A model generated the notes under the pieces. The model was not told the origin of the DNA, made no database searches, and worked only from the letters and a program-made list of their open reading frames with translations. From Atopsyche davidsoni (taxonomy: Eukaryota; Arthropoda; Insecta; Trichoptera; Hydrobiosidae), in assembly GCA_022113835.1 (NCBI GenBank), contig JAILWY010000002.1, positions 1,590,501-1,654,500 of the forward strand: a DNA stretch of 64,000 nt, in the 5' to 3' direction. The translations under genes and the position numbers were made by a program. This document shows positions 52,380 to 64,000 of this stretch, in pieces (the stretch's first letter is position 1; every line of letters starts with the position of its first letter).

Positions 52380-52500
52380 CTCCCTCTTTCCAAATTTCCA
52401 TAGTCTAGTACCTAACGCCTTCATCGAGTCCTCCAAGACTACAACCTCGAGAAATACCTCTACACCCTCAGGCCCAAAACCCTAGAACAGTCTCCTCCCC
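52380..52500 (+). mobile_element. Jockey-type LINE 3' fragment
   Basis: CTTTCCAAATTTCCATAG through TCGAGTCCTCC, ACAACCTCGAG and GGCCCAAAACCC runs parallel to the ORF end at 56465-56570. It is decayed and immediately precedes the tandem array. Confidence 0.45.
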
Positions 52501-52570
52501 ATCCTCCCAACCAACCTCCCTCCCAGATTCTGGTCACGAGACACCTGCAAATAAAAATAGAAATATATAA

Positions 52571-53345
52571 CACCAAAGGAACAGTCACTAGATGCAAAGG
52601 AATTCTCTTTAGGCGAACCACCCAGAGACACAACTTTGTTGGGTGATGTCTCCAAGCAGTCCCCGGGGACAGTTCCAGCTAAAAACAAAACCTGAAAGAT
52701 ATTGGCATGTCTAAATACACCAAAGCAGCGGTCGCTTGTTCCAATAGTTCCCTTTTTCCGCAAGGGCGGTAGATATAGGCAGAACCGCCCAGAGACATGG
52801 AAGCTTGCTGGGTGATGTTTCTGTGCTGTACTCGAGGCCACTTCCAGCTGAAAACAAAACCTGCTAGATATTGATGTGCCTAAATACACCAAAGCAGCGG
52901 TTGCTTGATGCAATGGTTTCTTATGGCAGCAAGGGCGGTGGGTATGGGCAGAACCGTCTAGAAGCATGCAAGCTTGCTGGGTGATGTCTCTACGCTGTCC
53001 TCGGGGCCAATTCCAGGTGCCAACAAAACCTGTTAGATATTGATGAGCCTAAATACACCAAAGCAGCAGTCGCTTGATGCAATGGTTTCTTTTGGCCGTA
53101 CCGCCGGCAGAACCGTCTAGAGTCAGGCGGCTTTGTTGGGTGATACCTCTGCGCTCCCCGGGGACCGTTTTAGCTGCAAACAAAACCTGAAAGATATTGA
53201 TGTGCCTAAATACACCAAAGCAGCGGTCGCTCGATGCAATGGTTTCTCATGGCAGCAAGGGCGGTGGGTATGGGCAGAACCGCGCAGAGTCAGGCGGCCT
53301 TGTTGGGTGATGCCTCCGCGCTGTGGCCGGGGCCGGTTCCAGCTC
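52571..53345. repeat. tandem array, about 168-bp unit, ~4.5 copies
   Basis: TGGGTGAT recurs at 52640, 52809, 52978, 53137 and 53304 (spacings 169, 169, 159, 167). Each unit also has ACAAAACCTG, AGATATTG, CTAAATACACCAAAGCAG and GCAGAACCG. Units are GC-richer than the region. Long minus-strand frames across it shift register between units, so coding is unlikely. Confidence 0.85.
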
Positions 53346-53581
53346 ATGAGTCAGCTGCGATTTGCGTCGTTCCACTGTCGAACGCTCTTGCGACACGTTA
53401 AGCTACTTTCCCCGGTCGACCGGGCCGGCGGGCAGTCCCTCGCCAGCGGCCGCGCGGGCAGAGCGTGCACGAAGCGCGTCCGCGACTTGCGACTTGCGAC
53501 TTGCGACTACAGTCATCGCGTCGAAATACCGTTTAGCCTATGTATAATGTGAATGTTAATTGTTGCTTCTGCAATTAAGCC
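53346..53581 (+). promoter_or_regulatory. GC-rich promoter/5' UTR candidate
   Basis: A GC-rich island with GACTTGC repeated about three times at 53484-53505 ends in AATTAAGCC followed by CGTGAGTC, a possible donor near 53581. The next acceptor, TTTGCTTTCTTACAG at 53881, opens the exon with the signal-peptide start at 54100. A 300-base first intron fits. The promoter itself is inferred from composition. Confidence 0.35.
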
Positions 53582-54099
53582 GTGAGTCTATTTTTTAAAA
53601 TTGTAATCACACACCGGTTGTGTGCAATTAGCAATAAAGCATTGCATGATATAGAAAACCGTTGAATTGCTATTTCGTTTATTTCTAATATATATTTATA
53701 TTGAATAGTTCTCCTAAGTATTTAATTGCTAATAAATATATTTGTTTAGTATAATACAAGCATTAAAGCATTGCATGTAAATTAAACACAGCATATGTTT
53801 GCAAAAATCACGGGAATATTAGATATATATGTCTCAATTTCATATTCATATTTTTAACTTGATGTATTTGCTTTCTTACAGATATGCAGTGAATTTCTCC
53901 GAGATCTACTAAATAGTGACATTCCATTCACAACAACAGTGCTAACAATTAGTGGTTAATTCAATCTGACAGTCGATCAAAAGTGGTATCCGATTTAACT
54001 GACAGTTGGAGTGGTGTTCGAGTCGTGTTTGGTGTCGCAAATGGTGTCAGTGTTGTGATGTGCAGTGGATGCTGACACTCGGTGGTGCTCTCTCTAGCC

Positions 54100-54160
54100 A
54101 TGGGGACCTTCAAGGCCCTGGTTCTCCTCGCCATCCTGGCGGTGGCTGTCTCTGAAGACG
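54100..54160 (+). CDS. signal-peptide exon of a secreted protein, 5' partial gene
   Basis: ATG at 54100 reads MGTFKALVLLAILAVAVSED, a textbook signal peptide, and stops in phase 1 at a consensus donor (GACG then GTAAGC). The exon begins at 53882 after a good acceptor, so it carries about 218 bases of 5' UTR. Codon use and GC content rise sharply against the flanks. The mature protein must come from downstream exons. One candidate, in phase, is at 60260-60302; the rest would lie outside the window. The long introns and acidic Ser-Gly start of exon 2 suggest an extracellular matrix or syndecan-like proteoglycan, but this is inference. Confidence 0.6.
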
Positions 54161-54261
54161 GTAAGCCTCCTTATTTCATCACTTGCCTAACATTGATATT
54201 CACAAAACTCACCCTCGAAAAAATAAATTTACTGTCAAGCTTTCAAGATTATAGATAGAAT
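54161..54261. other. intron start
   Basis: First bases of the long intron after the signal-peptide exon. Nothing else seen. Confidence 0.4.
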
Positions 54262-54846
54262 TAAATGACACGATTTCGCCAGGTAATGGACTGCCTCTGG
54301 CACACCAGAGGCAGTCCAATCGTGTCATTTAAATAATTTAATTGTCACTTTATTTTGCTATATCGAAAGTTGATTTTTTTACAGAGTATTGAAAAAACTA
54401 TAAACTATATTTATCTATTTTTTATTATTTAATTAACGTCCATTTTAAGGGTAAAATAAAATCTTGAAGATGTTGAAAAATTGGATAAAATGACGACTTT
54501 TCAAAACCAAAGTTTGTTGAAGATTTTTTTTTTTTAAATTTTTAAAATAATAAGGCGCACATGTTTTATACTTAATCTTTTTATTTCAATTAAAAAAAAA
54601 AAACTTTTGAATGTTTAGGACTCTTGTAAAATGGACCAGATGAATCTCTAAATTCCTATACTTCAATCGGAAAAACACAATTTTATCATATTAATAGTAA
54701 ATTTATAAGAAATAAAAATATACTTTATTCGAAAGAAGGGATATATCAAACTTTTTGCACTTAAGTTTTTCGATTGGTGCAGTGGATTTTTCGCAAAACG
54801 GACTAGAAAATGATCAAAAAATCTCGATTATGTGGACTAGGCCCTT
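54262..54846 (-). repeat. interspersed repeat, family D (copy 4), with terminal hairpin
   Basis: Reverse complement of the 12360 copy through the whole unit, from AATGACACGATTTCGCCAGG to GGCCCTTAAGAC. Unlike copy 1 it has a palindromic end: a 14-bp stem (TGGACTGCCTCTGG, 54287-54300, with its complement at 54305-54318, loop CACA) nested in outer 13-base arms (54263-54275 and 54318-54330). Confidence 0.7.
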
Positions 54847-56314
54847 AAGACTCAAAGTAAATTTTTATTTTGATTTGTAAATATAACAAATATCTGAAAA
54901 ATACTACTTCAATCTTGAACTGGCTGTATTTTTTTAATTATATATAGCCACACATCTTCCATCTCTTGTAAAGGGTAGGATTTTAAACGTCTATCTTAAT
55001 TTCTTTGAGTAGGGCTACCTCTCTGCTTGTTTTTCCAAATTTTCACCGTCAATTCAAATATATATATATTTTTATGTTTACGTGTTTACACACAGCTCGT
55101 TATTTCTCAGGTGGGATGTATGTAATCTTATTAAACAGAGTTACACGTAACGACGTGTTATAGGCGTCTAACGTTACAAGCACGTAACATGTAATTTGAC
55201 CGTACTGGAGATTGGGCAAATGATCGTAAGATTGAAGTCTTCCTCAATGAAGCCACTATCAAGTGAGTTTTCCTTATAGTGGATCGAACGGATAACGCAA
55301 GAGCTTGTGTGAAAATGTCACCGGGGTCCATTATTCCTAAAATACACGCTTTTTTTTACTGTCGCAGAGTTAAGATTATTTTTAAAAGAGACCCGGAGAT
55401 CATTTCGCGTTTTTGTGTAATTTGATGATTTTGTAACTTTTTTGTTTAACTTTCAAATGTACCGTTGAGACCTGAATGGGGAATTGCACTGTGGGTATGA
55501 GATTGCTTGCGTTATGCATAAAGACGTAATAAAATTACCAACATGTCGAGACTTCTGACAGAATAGCTGCTTGAATGTCAACCTGAATGTCATATAAAAC
55601 ACTCGAATAAAATACATTCATTTCATTTCATTTTAGAAGTAGTATTTTTAAAAGACTATGCATTTTTTCGCCTTTTTATTTCTCCGACTTGTTTCGCCGT
55701 GATAGAATGCTATAATTTTATAATTATTTTGGGAACTTGCTTCACACATAAGCATCAATGGTGTACATGTACAGTCCGTGTAGTCAACAAATAATTGCTC
55801 GGATTAGTACAAGTACTAGTAAATTTAAGATTATGTATTCAAATCGTTATTTCACGAACTATAACCGTCAATCAAACGGTAAGCCAGCCAATAGCCTTTT
55901 TTATAAATGTTTTTTTCTGCAAAACTATAAAAAACCCCTAAATAAGAGGATGCTCTTGTCTAATCACCGTTTCGTTGTCGGTCGTGTTGCAGCGTGTGTA
56001 CACCGATTATGTCTCCAAATGGAGATCCTACAATTCTCACGATCGCCAAACTTCCAAAAAGACGCTGTATAGAATACTGGGTCATTCATACTGCCTTTCA
56101 ACTTGTCAATTATTACTATTGACGAGGATAGAAAAAATATTTTTTATTCAGATAGGTCGCCACGATCTCGCGGTGAGCGTTGAAACTCTTCACTTGGAGC
56201 CTAATTTTCGTGCGCCAAGATAACCTATGCAGCAAAAGCAATCTCTCTCCCTCCAATTTATTTGATTTTAATCCATCTCCTGAAAACGATGATCCATCCA
56301 ATCCTTACTTACAT
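54847..56314. other. intronic or intergenic AT-rich DNA
   Basis: Nothing supported. The frame at 55758-56072 (+) lacks splice support. Confidence 0.4.
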
Positions 56315-56630
56315 ACATCCCGCCCGAGAGACACAAGTCTCTACAGGTAATCCAAAATAAAATCCTCCGCTGGGCACTCAATGCCCCGTGGTTCATCCAA
56401 AATACCCAGCTTCGCAGAGACACCAACACCAAAATGCTCCAAGAGGTCATCATCCACCTTGCACACTCCTTCCAAATCTCTACTTACTTAGCTCCAAGCC
56501 TTTCAATCAACACCCTCTTCGAGTGCAACCTCGAAGACTGCCTCTAAAAAAAAGACCAAAACCCACGGTGACACAAGTCACCCACTGATTTAAAAGGCGT
56601 TGAAGGAAAAAACCTTCCTGTTCTACACTA
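56315..56630 (+). mobile_element. Jockey-type LINE, 5'-truncated
   Basis: The plus strand encodes the ORF2 end: LQVIQNKILRWALNAPWFIQ, then RRDTNTKMLQEVIIHLAHSF and a stop after NLEDCL. This NAPWF block closes the RT-containing ORF of Jockey-clade elements. Only the last 70 or so codons and a short 3' UTR remain. Confidence 0.8.
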
Positions 56631-58316
56631 GACTTGAAGATAACCACAAACTCAATTGATTTTTTTATGATTAATATATTTTTTGTAGCACGTTTAGAAG
56701 CACTCTGTATACCGTTGCCTGTGATCGGATTGCTCCACGTTGACCGCACGTGTCTGGTTGTCACGGTTGTGACCACGCCGCGGGCATTGTGTGCTCACAG
56801 ACATCGCATTCTGAATTCCATTGTTTATGGAGCACGCGTGAGGTGCAGTCCTGGGCCGTGCTAAACGCAAAAGGTGACAAACGAAAATGCCACGTATCAC
56901 CAGCACAGACGAACTTGAAAGTTCAAAGCCCTATATTTTTTAGTAAAACTTGTATAAGCACTGTCGCATAAGTTTATAATAAATATTTTGTGTATGGTTA
57001 AATATTAATGATTGTACTCAAACCGACGTGCATTTCTTCCCGAACCTGTATTCCTGTCAACATATCATAAGCATCGGACAAATTTTTTAATTTCATTTAT
57101 GTGGATTTAATAATACATCCTTATTTATTATAATCAATTACATAAATTCACGAGGTTATGCTACATTTTTCAAAAGCTATAATTTTCGTCATTTGACATC
57201 AAGAGAAATAGGAGTTTATATTTTCTGTTATTATTATTATATAAGATATTAATTAAGATATACACAATATACATACTGTTTATATTTATTGAAATAATTT
57301 TGTAATACTAAACTTATATTACAAAATAAATTATTCACGATTCTGTACGTAGAATCACTGTATCAGTCAATAAATTAGTATCATTAGGTAGTCTTCAATA
57401 TTGTGCTATTAAAGTTTTCTAGGTTTGATATTTTTCGTTGAATAAAAAATGTTAAAGAAATTAATACTGCGTAATTAATATTGAATTCGAAGTATTTCTA
57501 TACCCAGTGGATGTGGAAAAAAGCTGTCGGTTGTGTAATGTAGGGCGAGATATAAATTATGTTTCACGTTGCATGCATTGATATAGGTACATGAGTTTGT
57601 AATCAACCGACAGGTTTGTATAGTGGGCTTACATTTCAGTAATAACATAATTATTTATTCATATAAAGTATTTGATAGGATTTGAACTGATTATCCCCAA
57701 ACTATGCTGGGTTATTCTGCAATACATAACACTAATTGGTTCCATCCATAATTCAATAGATATACAGAATTCTAATATCTAGATTTAGGCAGTCGAAAAA
57801 AATAGATCGTTTAATTATTCTACTAACAGCATTTTTAAAAAATAGTAATCACTGATCCAAATAAATGAATTATTTGATCAAATTTTGAATGCTTTCCGTT
57901 GATAGTTTAAAAAGTAGTAAAACCACAACCTGTTTTTATTTTTTTTAATGAAATATTGTAATGAAAAAAAATATTTACAATGATGTTCCACTTTTTACTT
58001 GTTGACTCGACTGGTATCGCAAACATCGTATGTTCAAGCAAAGTGTAAACATTGAATATATGAATATTGAAATGAGAAAGAGGTCAGCATTTACTCTAAA
58101 ATAACCAGACAACCGAAGGAACTCAAATATTTCACAAAATATATATATCAAAAGCGTTGCGATGAGGTTTAACAATGCGTCGTTTTGAAGTAAAAAAATT
58201 TAAATAGAAATTTTTCAGTGCGTCATATTTTGACACAGCACTTACAGAGAAATTATTTTTTTTAGTATAAAACAATGAAATCCTTTATGTATAGTATATG
58301 AAACCATTGACTAGAA
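56631..58316. other. AT-rich DNA with a GC-richer patch
   Basis: A GC-richer part at 56700-56880 has open frames on both strands without recognisable protein. The rest is AT-rich. Confidence 0.4.
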
Positions 58317-58627
58317 CAGTGGCTTTCAAACTCTTTTGGCCCACGGACCCTGCAAGTATCGACTCTATTGCGTTCCTGTATTAACCTACCTGACTCACCG
58401 CGATGCCTGTAATTACTTGTATTTTACGCCCCTGTATATATTTATATTTTACTAAGGACGTAAAAATTGCTAATAATGTATTCATTGTTATTTATTTTAA
58501 CTTCCATATTAATAAAAATGTGTCACAATTTTTTTATTTTATATTAAACCTTGCGCGGACCCCCTGACGTTGTTCAGGGACCCCCAAATCAATTTAAATT
58601 TTCTAAGGACCACTTTGAGAAGCACTG
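58317..58627. mobile_element. hAT MITE (family A, copy 2)
   Basis: It begins CAGTGGCTTTCAAACTC and ends CTTTGAGAAGCACTG, flanked by an exact 8-bp duplication GACTAGAA (58309-58316 and 58628-58635). It shares GGCCCACGGACCC and CAGGGACCCCCAAATC with the 8104 copy, with a longer middle. Confidence 0.85.
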
Positions 58628-58635
58628 GACTAGAA

Positions 58636-60259
58636 CAACGTACAAAAACATTGTAAAATATTTTTTTCGAGATTTATTGTACAAATGTTTAAAATTTCTA
58701 TGGTAGCGACCGGGGAACACGTGTCTTCGTTTCTGAAAGTAAGAACACGGTGATCCTTCAGTAAAGAAGTGAAGGCTTCGCATGCATTCTTGGCTCGTGT
58801 TGCGCGATGTGCGGGAGACATCAACTCATGGGAAGCAGCCAAACTCGCCGGCGCTGGTTAAAACACTTCTCACAACGCGTATTCGATACCGTGAGAAAAT
58901 GGCTTCCATTCCGTTGTCAAATATGAATGTGCCATTAAACCAGGTCTGGCCATCTGTGCGTTGTTACGAATATACAGCTTTTACTGGCACTCGAGTATTT
59001 TGTGTCATGAGATATTTCAAATTTCAGGTAGGCCGTGTATGATTGAATGTTTTGGTGGCCGTTGTTATTATTATAAAAACGTTTTTGGATATTATGGTAC
59101 GTTTTATCTTGAAGTTTTTGAAGTTCCATTCCCGTTTCTGAAGCATATTTGGGGGTTACCCTAGTATCGGTTTCGAAAAGTAGGGATAACTTATAAGTAA
59201 GAATATTTGTTTCATCAACTTCTTTATTATTTATTTTGTGGTGGTTTATCGTTTCCGAGATACATAAAAAACAATGTGTATATTAACCATAACTCCACCT
59301 TTCCAATCGTGTATACAGCTGATAATCATGGGATCCTCAACGTAAGGCTGTCATCGTTTTGTACATTTCAATCACTTTTCTGATTAATGGCGCATTTTTA
59401 AAATCATCTCAGAAAAAAGTGTGACCTCTGTTCACAAAGTGCTCGGCTACCGCAAAGTCTACACTTGGATAAATATATTTATATATATTATATACGCCTG
59501 TTTTTTGTAAACGCCCGAAAAAACACGACAAGAGAAGTCTCGGCGAATTCAATCAACGAATCAATCTTGTTAATCAACCAGAAACGAGTTGTTAGCTGAG
59601 TTGGTTGAGAAAGCGTCCAAAAGAACAAATGACTCTTAAATTGTATTAATTAAATCTCAGTTCATTATTCGGTAACTTCGCACGGTCCGCAAGAATATAA
59701 ATATATCGAAAGCGTTTGATCCTCCAATTAAATCACTTTCCCTAACCGCAATAAATGTATTGTAACTATATATTGTTTGGAGCCGACCGACGTGGTAACT
59801 AATTATATCAGTAACCTGTCACTTTTTATCTGACATATTTAATCTGCTACGCTTATAGATCTCTATAAGCATTATTTATTGTATCTCAACACGATAAATT
59901 CATTTAAACACATATTCGTTTCAAAGGCGAGTAATTTTTTTAGGTTTTGAAATGTGGTTAATTCTTGTAGGGTAAAGTAAGTTTAGGTCGCCAAAAAAAC
60001 AAAAAATAAAGGGATGAACTTGTAAAGCATCACAGCTGGTAGTTTAGGTAAGGTTGAGTTGCATTTCCGGTGTTACAAGAGTTTTTTGAAGACAAACGGT
60101 GGGTAAATTGCAAGGTAAGCTCCGCAGTTACTCCGGTAATGCTCATTGCGATTTTTTGCCTGTGATTTGCCGTTCAAAATACCGTTTGCTCTTAAGCTGT
60201 TTTATTTTGCTCTGAAGTTTGAAACATCCTCGTTTTTGTTGTGTTTGTATTTTTTTTAG
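58636..60259. other. intronic or intergenic DNA, no gene seen
   Basis: The frames at 58782-59164 lack splice signals or family resemblance. Confidence 0.4.
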
Positions 60260-60302
60260 AAGGTAGCGGCAATGACCTTTCGACTACCGACCCATTTAAA
60301 AG
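60260..60302 (+). CDS. candidate exon 2 of secreted protein
   Basis: A long T-rich tract ends in TTTTTTTTAG before AAGGTAGCGG. Joined in phase 1 to the exon ending at 54160 it reads SEDEGSGNDLSTTDPFK. The acidic-flanked Ser-Gly (EGSGND) is the usual glycosaminoglycan attachment context of proteoglycans. The donor after AAAAG is weak (GTTTGA); reading through would give a stop about 10 codons on. The intron would be 6.1 kb. Confidence 0.4.
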
Positions 60303-61274
60303 GTTTGATAGTCACACGCCAATATCGCAATAACAAAGGAGGATTTATGACATGTAAACACGAGAATTAAAAACCAGATCATAAAGCCTATTTTGCAATT
60401 CTTAGATACAATCGTAATATGAATATTTGACGTGGCATATTTTTACTTTGTATTCACTTGATTGTGAGAAACAGGATGCATAGGAATTTTGAGGGCCCTC
60501 ACTGTCTATAACTATCAATTTTAAATATATTCATATAAAGTAACATTTAAATAAGTTTTTTTTATAAACTACATTATGAGACTGGACATATATTAAAAAT
60601 TTTAAATACTCAAATTGTCCTTATATTAATTAAAATATAAATGTCGTGTTTTAAAAACAGGATACAAATGGAAATATAAAATAAATAGGTATCATTTATT
60701 CGCAAGCTCAATTAGTTAATACCGGTTTTTTTACTGAAGAATTTTATATAATTACCAGCCGTGTGTAACAATATTACTTGCTATATAATATATAGTTGAT
60801 GGCTCTTTTTCGTGTCAAAGTCCATTAGAGAAAATATGTAATATGTTGACATACAGTACTAGAATATATTTGTAGAGTTGTTATTATTATATATGCTCTA
60901 GAAAAAATGTAGTGTTTTATTCAAACCTTTAATAATTCATTTCTCAAAATATATGTAATTTTTGCTTACAAATAATAACAAGTGTTTTGATTAGTTCTGG
61001 GAAATCCTCATAACGGGGAACTCCTCAAAAGTTCTCTCTACTTGTCTGAAATTTGCGTAAGTGCTCTCGTTATGAAAATACATCTTTATAAGTCGGATTA
61101 GCTACTCCCATGTTCTGCTACTAATGACTCTCTCTGCATGCGACGTTGCACAATGGCGTTGCGAGCACATTCTAGTGCAGGCTGGGTCTATTATAATACC
61201 TCAATACACTCGATTATTCAATTCCCAGGCGAACGAATATGATTGAGTAACACTTGTGCGAGTATAGAAAGCAT
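60303..61274. other. AT-rich DNA, no gene seen
   Basis: Nothing supported. Confidence 0.4.
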
Positions 61275-61340
61275 TGTGCTCCGCGGGGAATCGAACCGTC
61301 AAGTCTCGCTTTTACAATCGATTACACATTCTGCCGTGAA
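61275..61340 (-). mobile_element. tRNA-like sequence (SINE or tRNA relic)
   Basis: The minus strand has ACGGTTCGATTCCCCGCGG, a consensus B box, and upstream CGGCAGAATGTG, a fair A box at tRNA-like distance. The acceptor ends do not pair, so a working tRNA is unlikely. Confidence 0.4.
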
Positions 61341-63550
61341 CAAAGTGGAGAATTTAAAAGGTGAGCCTGAAAAATTTTCGCGTCTGCCACGCGACTGAAA
61401 CGCGCAGCCAATCAATCATAGAATTATTAAAAAAAAACATGAATTTATCTACAAATGTTAAAGCAATCATATGCTCTCATAAAAACCTTTGAGATGCTCT
61501 ACACTTAAACTTTTTCAGATGTCCACACTTCAAACTTTGAATGCATTTATACTGTACAGATTTTTTTTCAGGATAAGCAAAAAAAAAAAGCCTATTAAGT
61601 CTGAATGCGTACTAAATTAAATACGACACAAGTTTACAAAATGTACTCTACAATAGTATATTTAATTCCCACTATTGTTTAACACGATAGAAATCTGCCT
61701 TTTTATGAGTAGATGCTTGATAAAAGAGTAAAAACACAATTAAAAGACTATTGTGCTAAAAAATATAAATTAAATTTTTGTTTTATTTGAGTTGCAACTC
61801 CTTCCATAAAGAAATACTTTATAAGATGTTTTCTCAAATTTACGCCTGGGTTACGTTTCTAAAACACCAATTACTAAACATAGCAAATGTTGATCCCAAG
61901 ATTTGAAAGTTGGCTCTACAACCAAATAATTTATTGATAAATTTTCTGTTTATATTTATATGAATCCTGGGTAAAAATTATTTTTGCTTAGACATTTAGT
62001 GTATTTTCCTATTTGGCAACCGCATGCATAATGTTCATAACGGAATGCATTTCTCTACAAATTACCTTATTATCATTCGGAGAAAGTCTTCTAGAGTTTT
62101 CGGCATTTAATTATTTCAGCCGTTGTTAATTTAAATTGAAATACGTACAAAACCGAGTATTACCGATTAAAGTGTAAGACGTAAGAATAGTTTGCAATTT
62201 TATGCAATTATTGGATACGGTGCTGCTCGATTAATATTTTTTTCTGAGTGATGGTAATTTGCGGTTTTCAAATCATGACAAGCAATAATGTTAAAATGCT
62301 GCTAACGACCATCGTACTTTTCAATATTTCTCACAGTGTCTTGCTTCTTTTCATTATTCCAGCTGAACCCTGATAATGATAAAATTATAGTTTTCTATGT
62401 AATTACATAGCATATTTGCAAGCAAGTAGACGTCTGCAAATATTTGATAACAAGTAAATTAAATACCTCAAATATTAGTATTAAAATTATTTTTTTAAGA
62501 GTACGTTTTTGTGTTTTATAAGTTAATTTATAAAATAATGTACACGTACTGTTAGAGATAGATTGATGCATGTGTATTTGATTATTGGATAGATGTTGAG
62601 TAATAGCGTATTTGTGGTAAATCAATTATAATTTTTATTTAGTTTTGAAGTCAAGTGATTGTATAATATATTTTTTTATATACTATAATTGATCCCATCA
62701 AGCAATGATTAATGTATTGGTTACAATAAAACACCAAATGACTTTCGCAGATTTTTTAAAATTGCGCAAATAAGATGGGGTCGAAGTTTCTATTACTCGC
62801 TTTGATATTATGGTGAATGTTTGGTATTATGTAATATTTGGTTTCTCAAATTACTTATACTATAATTGGTTACTTAATTAGCTGTACTTAAAGCAAAAGT
62901 TCAAGGAGCTCTTGCTCTAATATATTGCTTTAGACATTCATGCATTCTTACATTGTTTTCAGGAAAGTATAGGTCAGGAAGGAAGAAGATAATTAAAATA
63001 ATTATATTCTTATATTTAAGAACATATAAGTATAGATCAAGAAATAAGAGTGAGGTTACAGAAAACAGTAGATTCGAGAAAATAAAAAAGATTTTGCTTA
63101 TAAGACCTTTTAGACGGTATTGATATTTTTTATAATATTTTTTTCCCAATTGACTTGGAAGTAAAGACTTGTAGAATATGTCTTTAGGTTATCGATTTAT
63201 ACAAAAATAATAAAAAGAAAGCAGTTGTTTTGTTTTCACACTCGTATGTTAAAATAATAGTATTTGCAAGAATGCTTGTAGTTTGCCTGCTCTGGTAAAA
63301 CCTTGGAAAGCATCTCTACAACAACAAAAAAATGTTATGTAATATCACAACGATTCGGCCAATCTTATTTATTATAAATATAGACTATTACAGTTTAAAT
63401 CAGTCCATGATAGATAACTATAAATTAATCTCGTACGATGATAGGTCCACGATAAGAAAACAGCGGTGAGATAACAGATCCAATTCTGATTACAATATCG
63501 ATTAAAATTCAACGGCGGTTTAATCATCTCGACGAATCGGCAATCACAGG
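61341..63550. other. AT-rich DNA, no gene seen
   Basis: Nothing supported. Near 63537-63550 CAATCACAG before GTGAGTC is a good plus-strand donor, but the frame before it has a weak acceptor and does not fit the phase of the candidate exon at 60260. Confidence 0.4.
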
Positions 63551-63810
63551 TGAGTCAGTGGCTCCGCGGGGGGCTGAAGGACAGGCGCCAGGTTGCTGAG
63601 GAGGCTTCGAATTCGGCTTCAGGATGCCTGATGGTCCAGGGCGATGATATTTACTCCACTCAAAACCCACTGGCCAATATCCCCTGAAAAAAAAAAATTG
63701 CTGTAACAATACAAGACTTGAACTGCTAATAACTCCTCCCTGGCTATCGCAGAGCATCGCCCTGTCCAATCCAACCACAAGGCTCTGCAATTGAGCTAGA
63801 ATTTTTATAA
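63551..63810 (-). mobile_element. tRNA-derived SINE candidate
   Basis: The minus strand starts with CTAGCTCAATTGCAGAGC (A box) and has GCAGTTCAAGTCTTG (B box) at tRNA spacing, then a T-run and a GC-rich body. The T-run plus CAG also looks like a splice acceptor, and the body is open (GYWPVGFEWSKYHRPGPSG). An exon on the minus strand is therefore the alternative reading. Confidence 0.45.
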
Positions 63811-64000
63811 GCAAGTGCGGAAACGATTTATATATAGTTTGTACTAGAAGATTTATAAAATCAAGTAGCACATAGGACATGCTTCATAATAAAAAAATGT
63901 ATGTTTTATGTGATGTCCTTTCTAGAATATCAAGCAGATGTATTGTATACGTGGAAAATAACGATCAACAATAAACGTCCACTACCGTGAAGTTATCACT
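63811..64000. other. AT-rich end of window
   Basis: No feature seen. Confidence 0.4.

Noticed and set aside
52482..52967. 161-codon minus-strand protein
   Set aside because: The frame lies on the tandem array, and equivalent units are read in different registers, so it does not behave like a repeated protein domain.
63477..63550. Plus-strand exon before the donor at 63551
   Set aside because: One frame is open, but the acceptor lacks a pyrimidine tract and the phase does not follow the candidate exon at 60260.

Overview
The window looks like a piece of an AT-rich insect nuclear genome. The genes are split by GT/AG introns, the intergenic DNA is full of decayed transposons, and the one telomere-like stretch is the arthropod (TTAGG)n motif. 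I cannot assign the order: a neopteran insect such as a hemipteran or lepidopteran fits, but nothing here settles it. All exon calls below rest on reading splice sites, intron phase and protein resemblance by eye.

Three protein-coding genes are clear. (1) A kindlin/fermitin gene (+, 15346-21394) has nine phase-consistent exons from the F0/F1 junction to the stop, but its N-terminal F0 exon was not found. It is followed by a 3' UTR of about 1.4 kb ending at a poly(A) signal near 22789. (2) An intronless bZIP gene of the CREBZF (Zhangfei) type (-, 26088-27152). (3) A glycerol-kinase family gene (-, 30635-35848) has eleven phase-consistent exons. Its reading frame is clean, but key active-site residues are replaced, so it looks like a pseudoenzyme or a neofunctionalised kinase. 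Its last exon is not certain and may lie beyond the bZIP gene, which would then be nested in a GK intron.

A fourth gene is seen only at its 5' end. A signal-peptide exon (54100-54160, +) follows a 5' UTR acceptor at 53882, and a phase-compatible second exon with an acidic Ser-Gly motif lies at 60260-60302. It may encode a secreted or cell-surface proteoglycan with long introns. Several candidate 5' exons or promoters on the + strand (3019, 9314, 37838, 41918 and 53400) have no assigned downstream gene.

The rest is mostly mobile DNA:
- Tc1/mariner relics at 20-517, 4484-5093 and 43721-43928.
- hAT-type non-autonomous elements at 5167, 8104, 13721, 46389 and 58317, most with readable 8-bp target duplications.
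- RTE-like LINE 3' ends at 5101, 11590, 14490, 15612, 43425 and 45545.
- Jockey-type LINE 3' ends at 52380 and 56315.
- tRNA-derived SINEs, including one bounded by perfect 35-bp inverted arms at 49676-49860.
- Three hammerhead-like motifs of the Penelope-element type at 4050, 48976 and 51170.
- A roughly 0.5-kb interspersed family at 12360, 40020, 41450 and 54262.
- A tandem array of about 168-bp units at 52571-53345.

The observations most worth following are the active-site changes in the glycerol kinase-like gene, the Gln-to-Ala change in the kindlin integrin-binding motif, the hammerhead motifs, the palindromic tRNA-like element, the perfect hairpins at 29545-29604 and 54287-54318, and the TISU-like start sites at 5902 and 41973.
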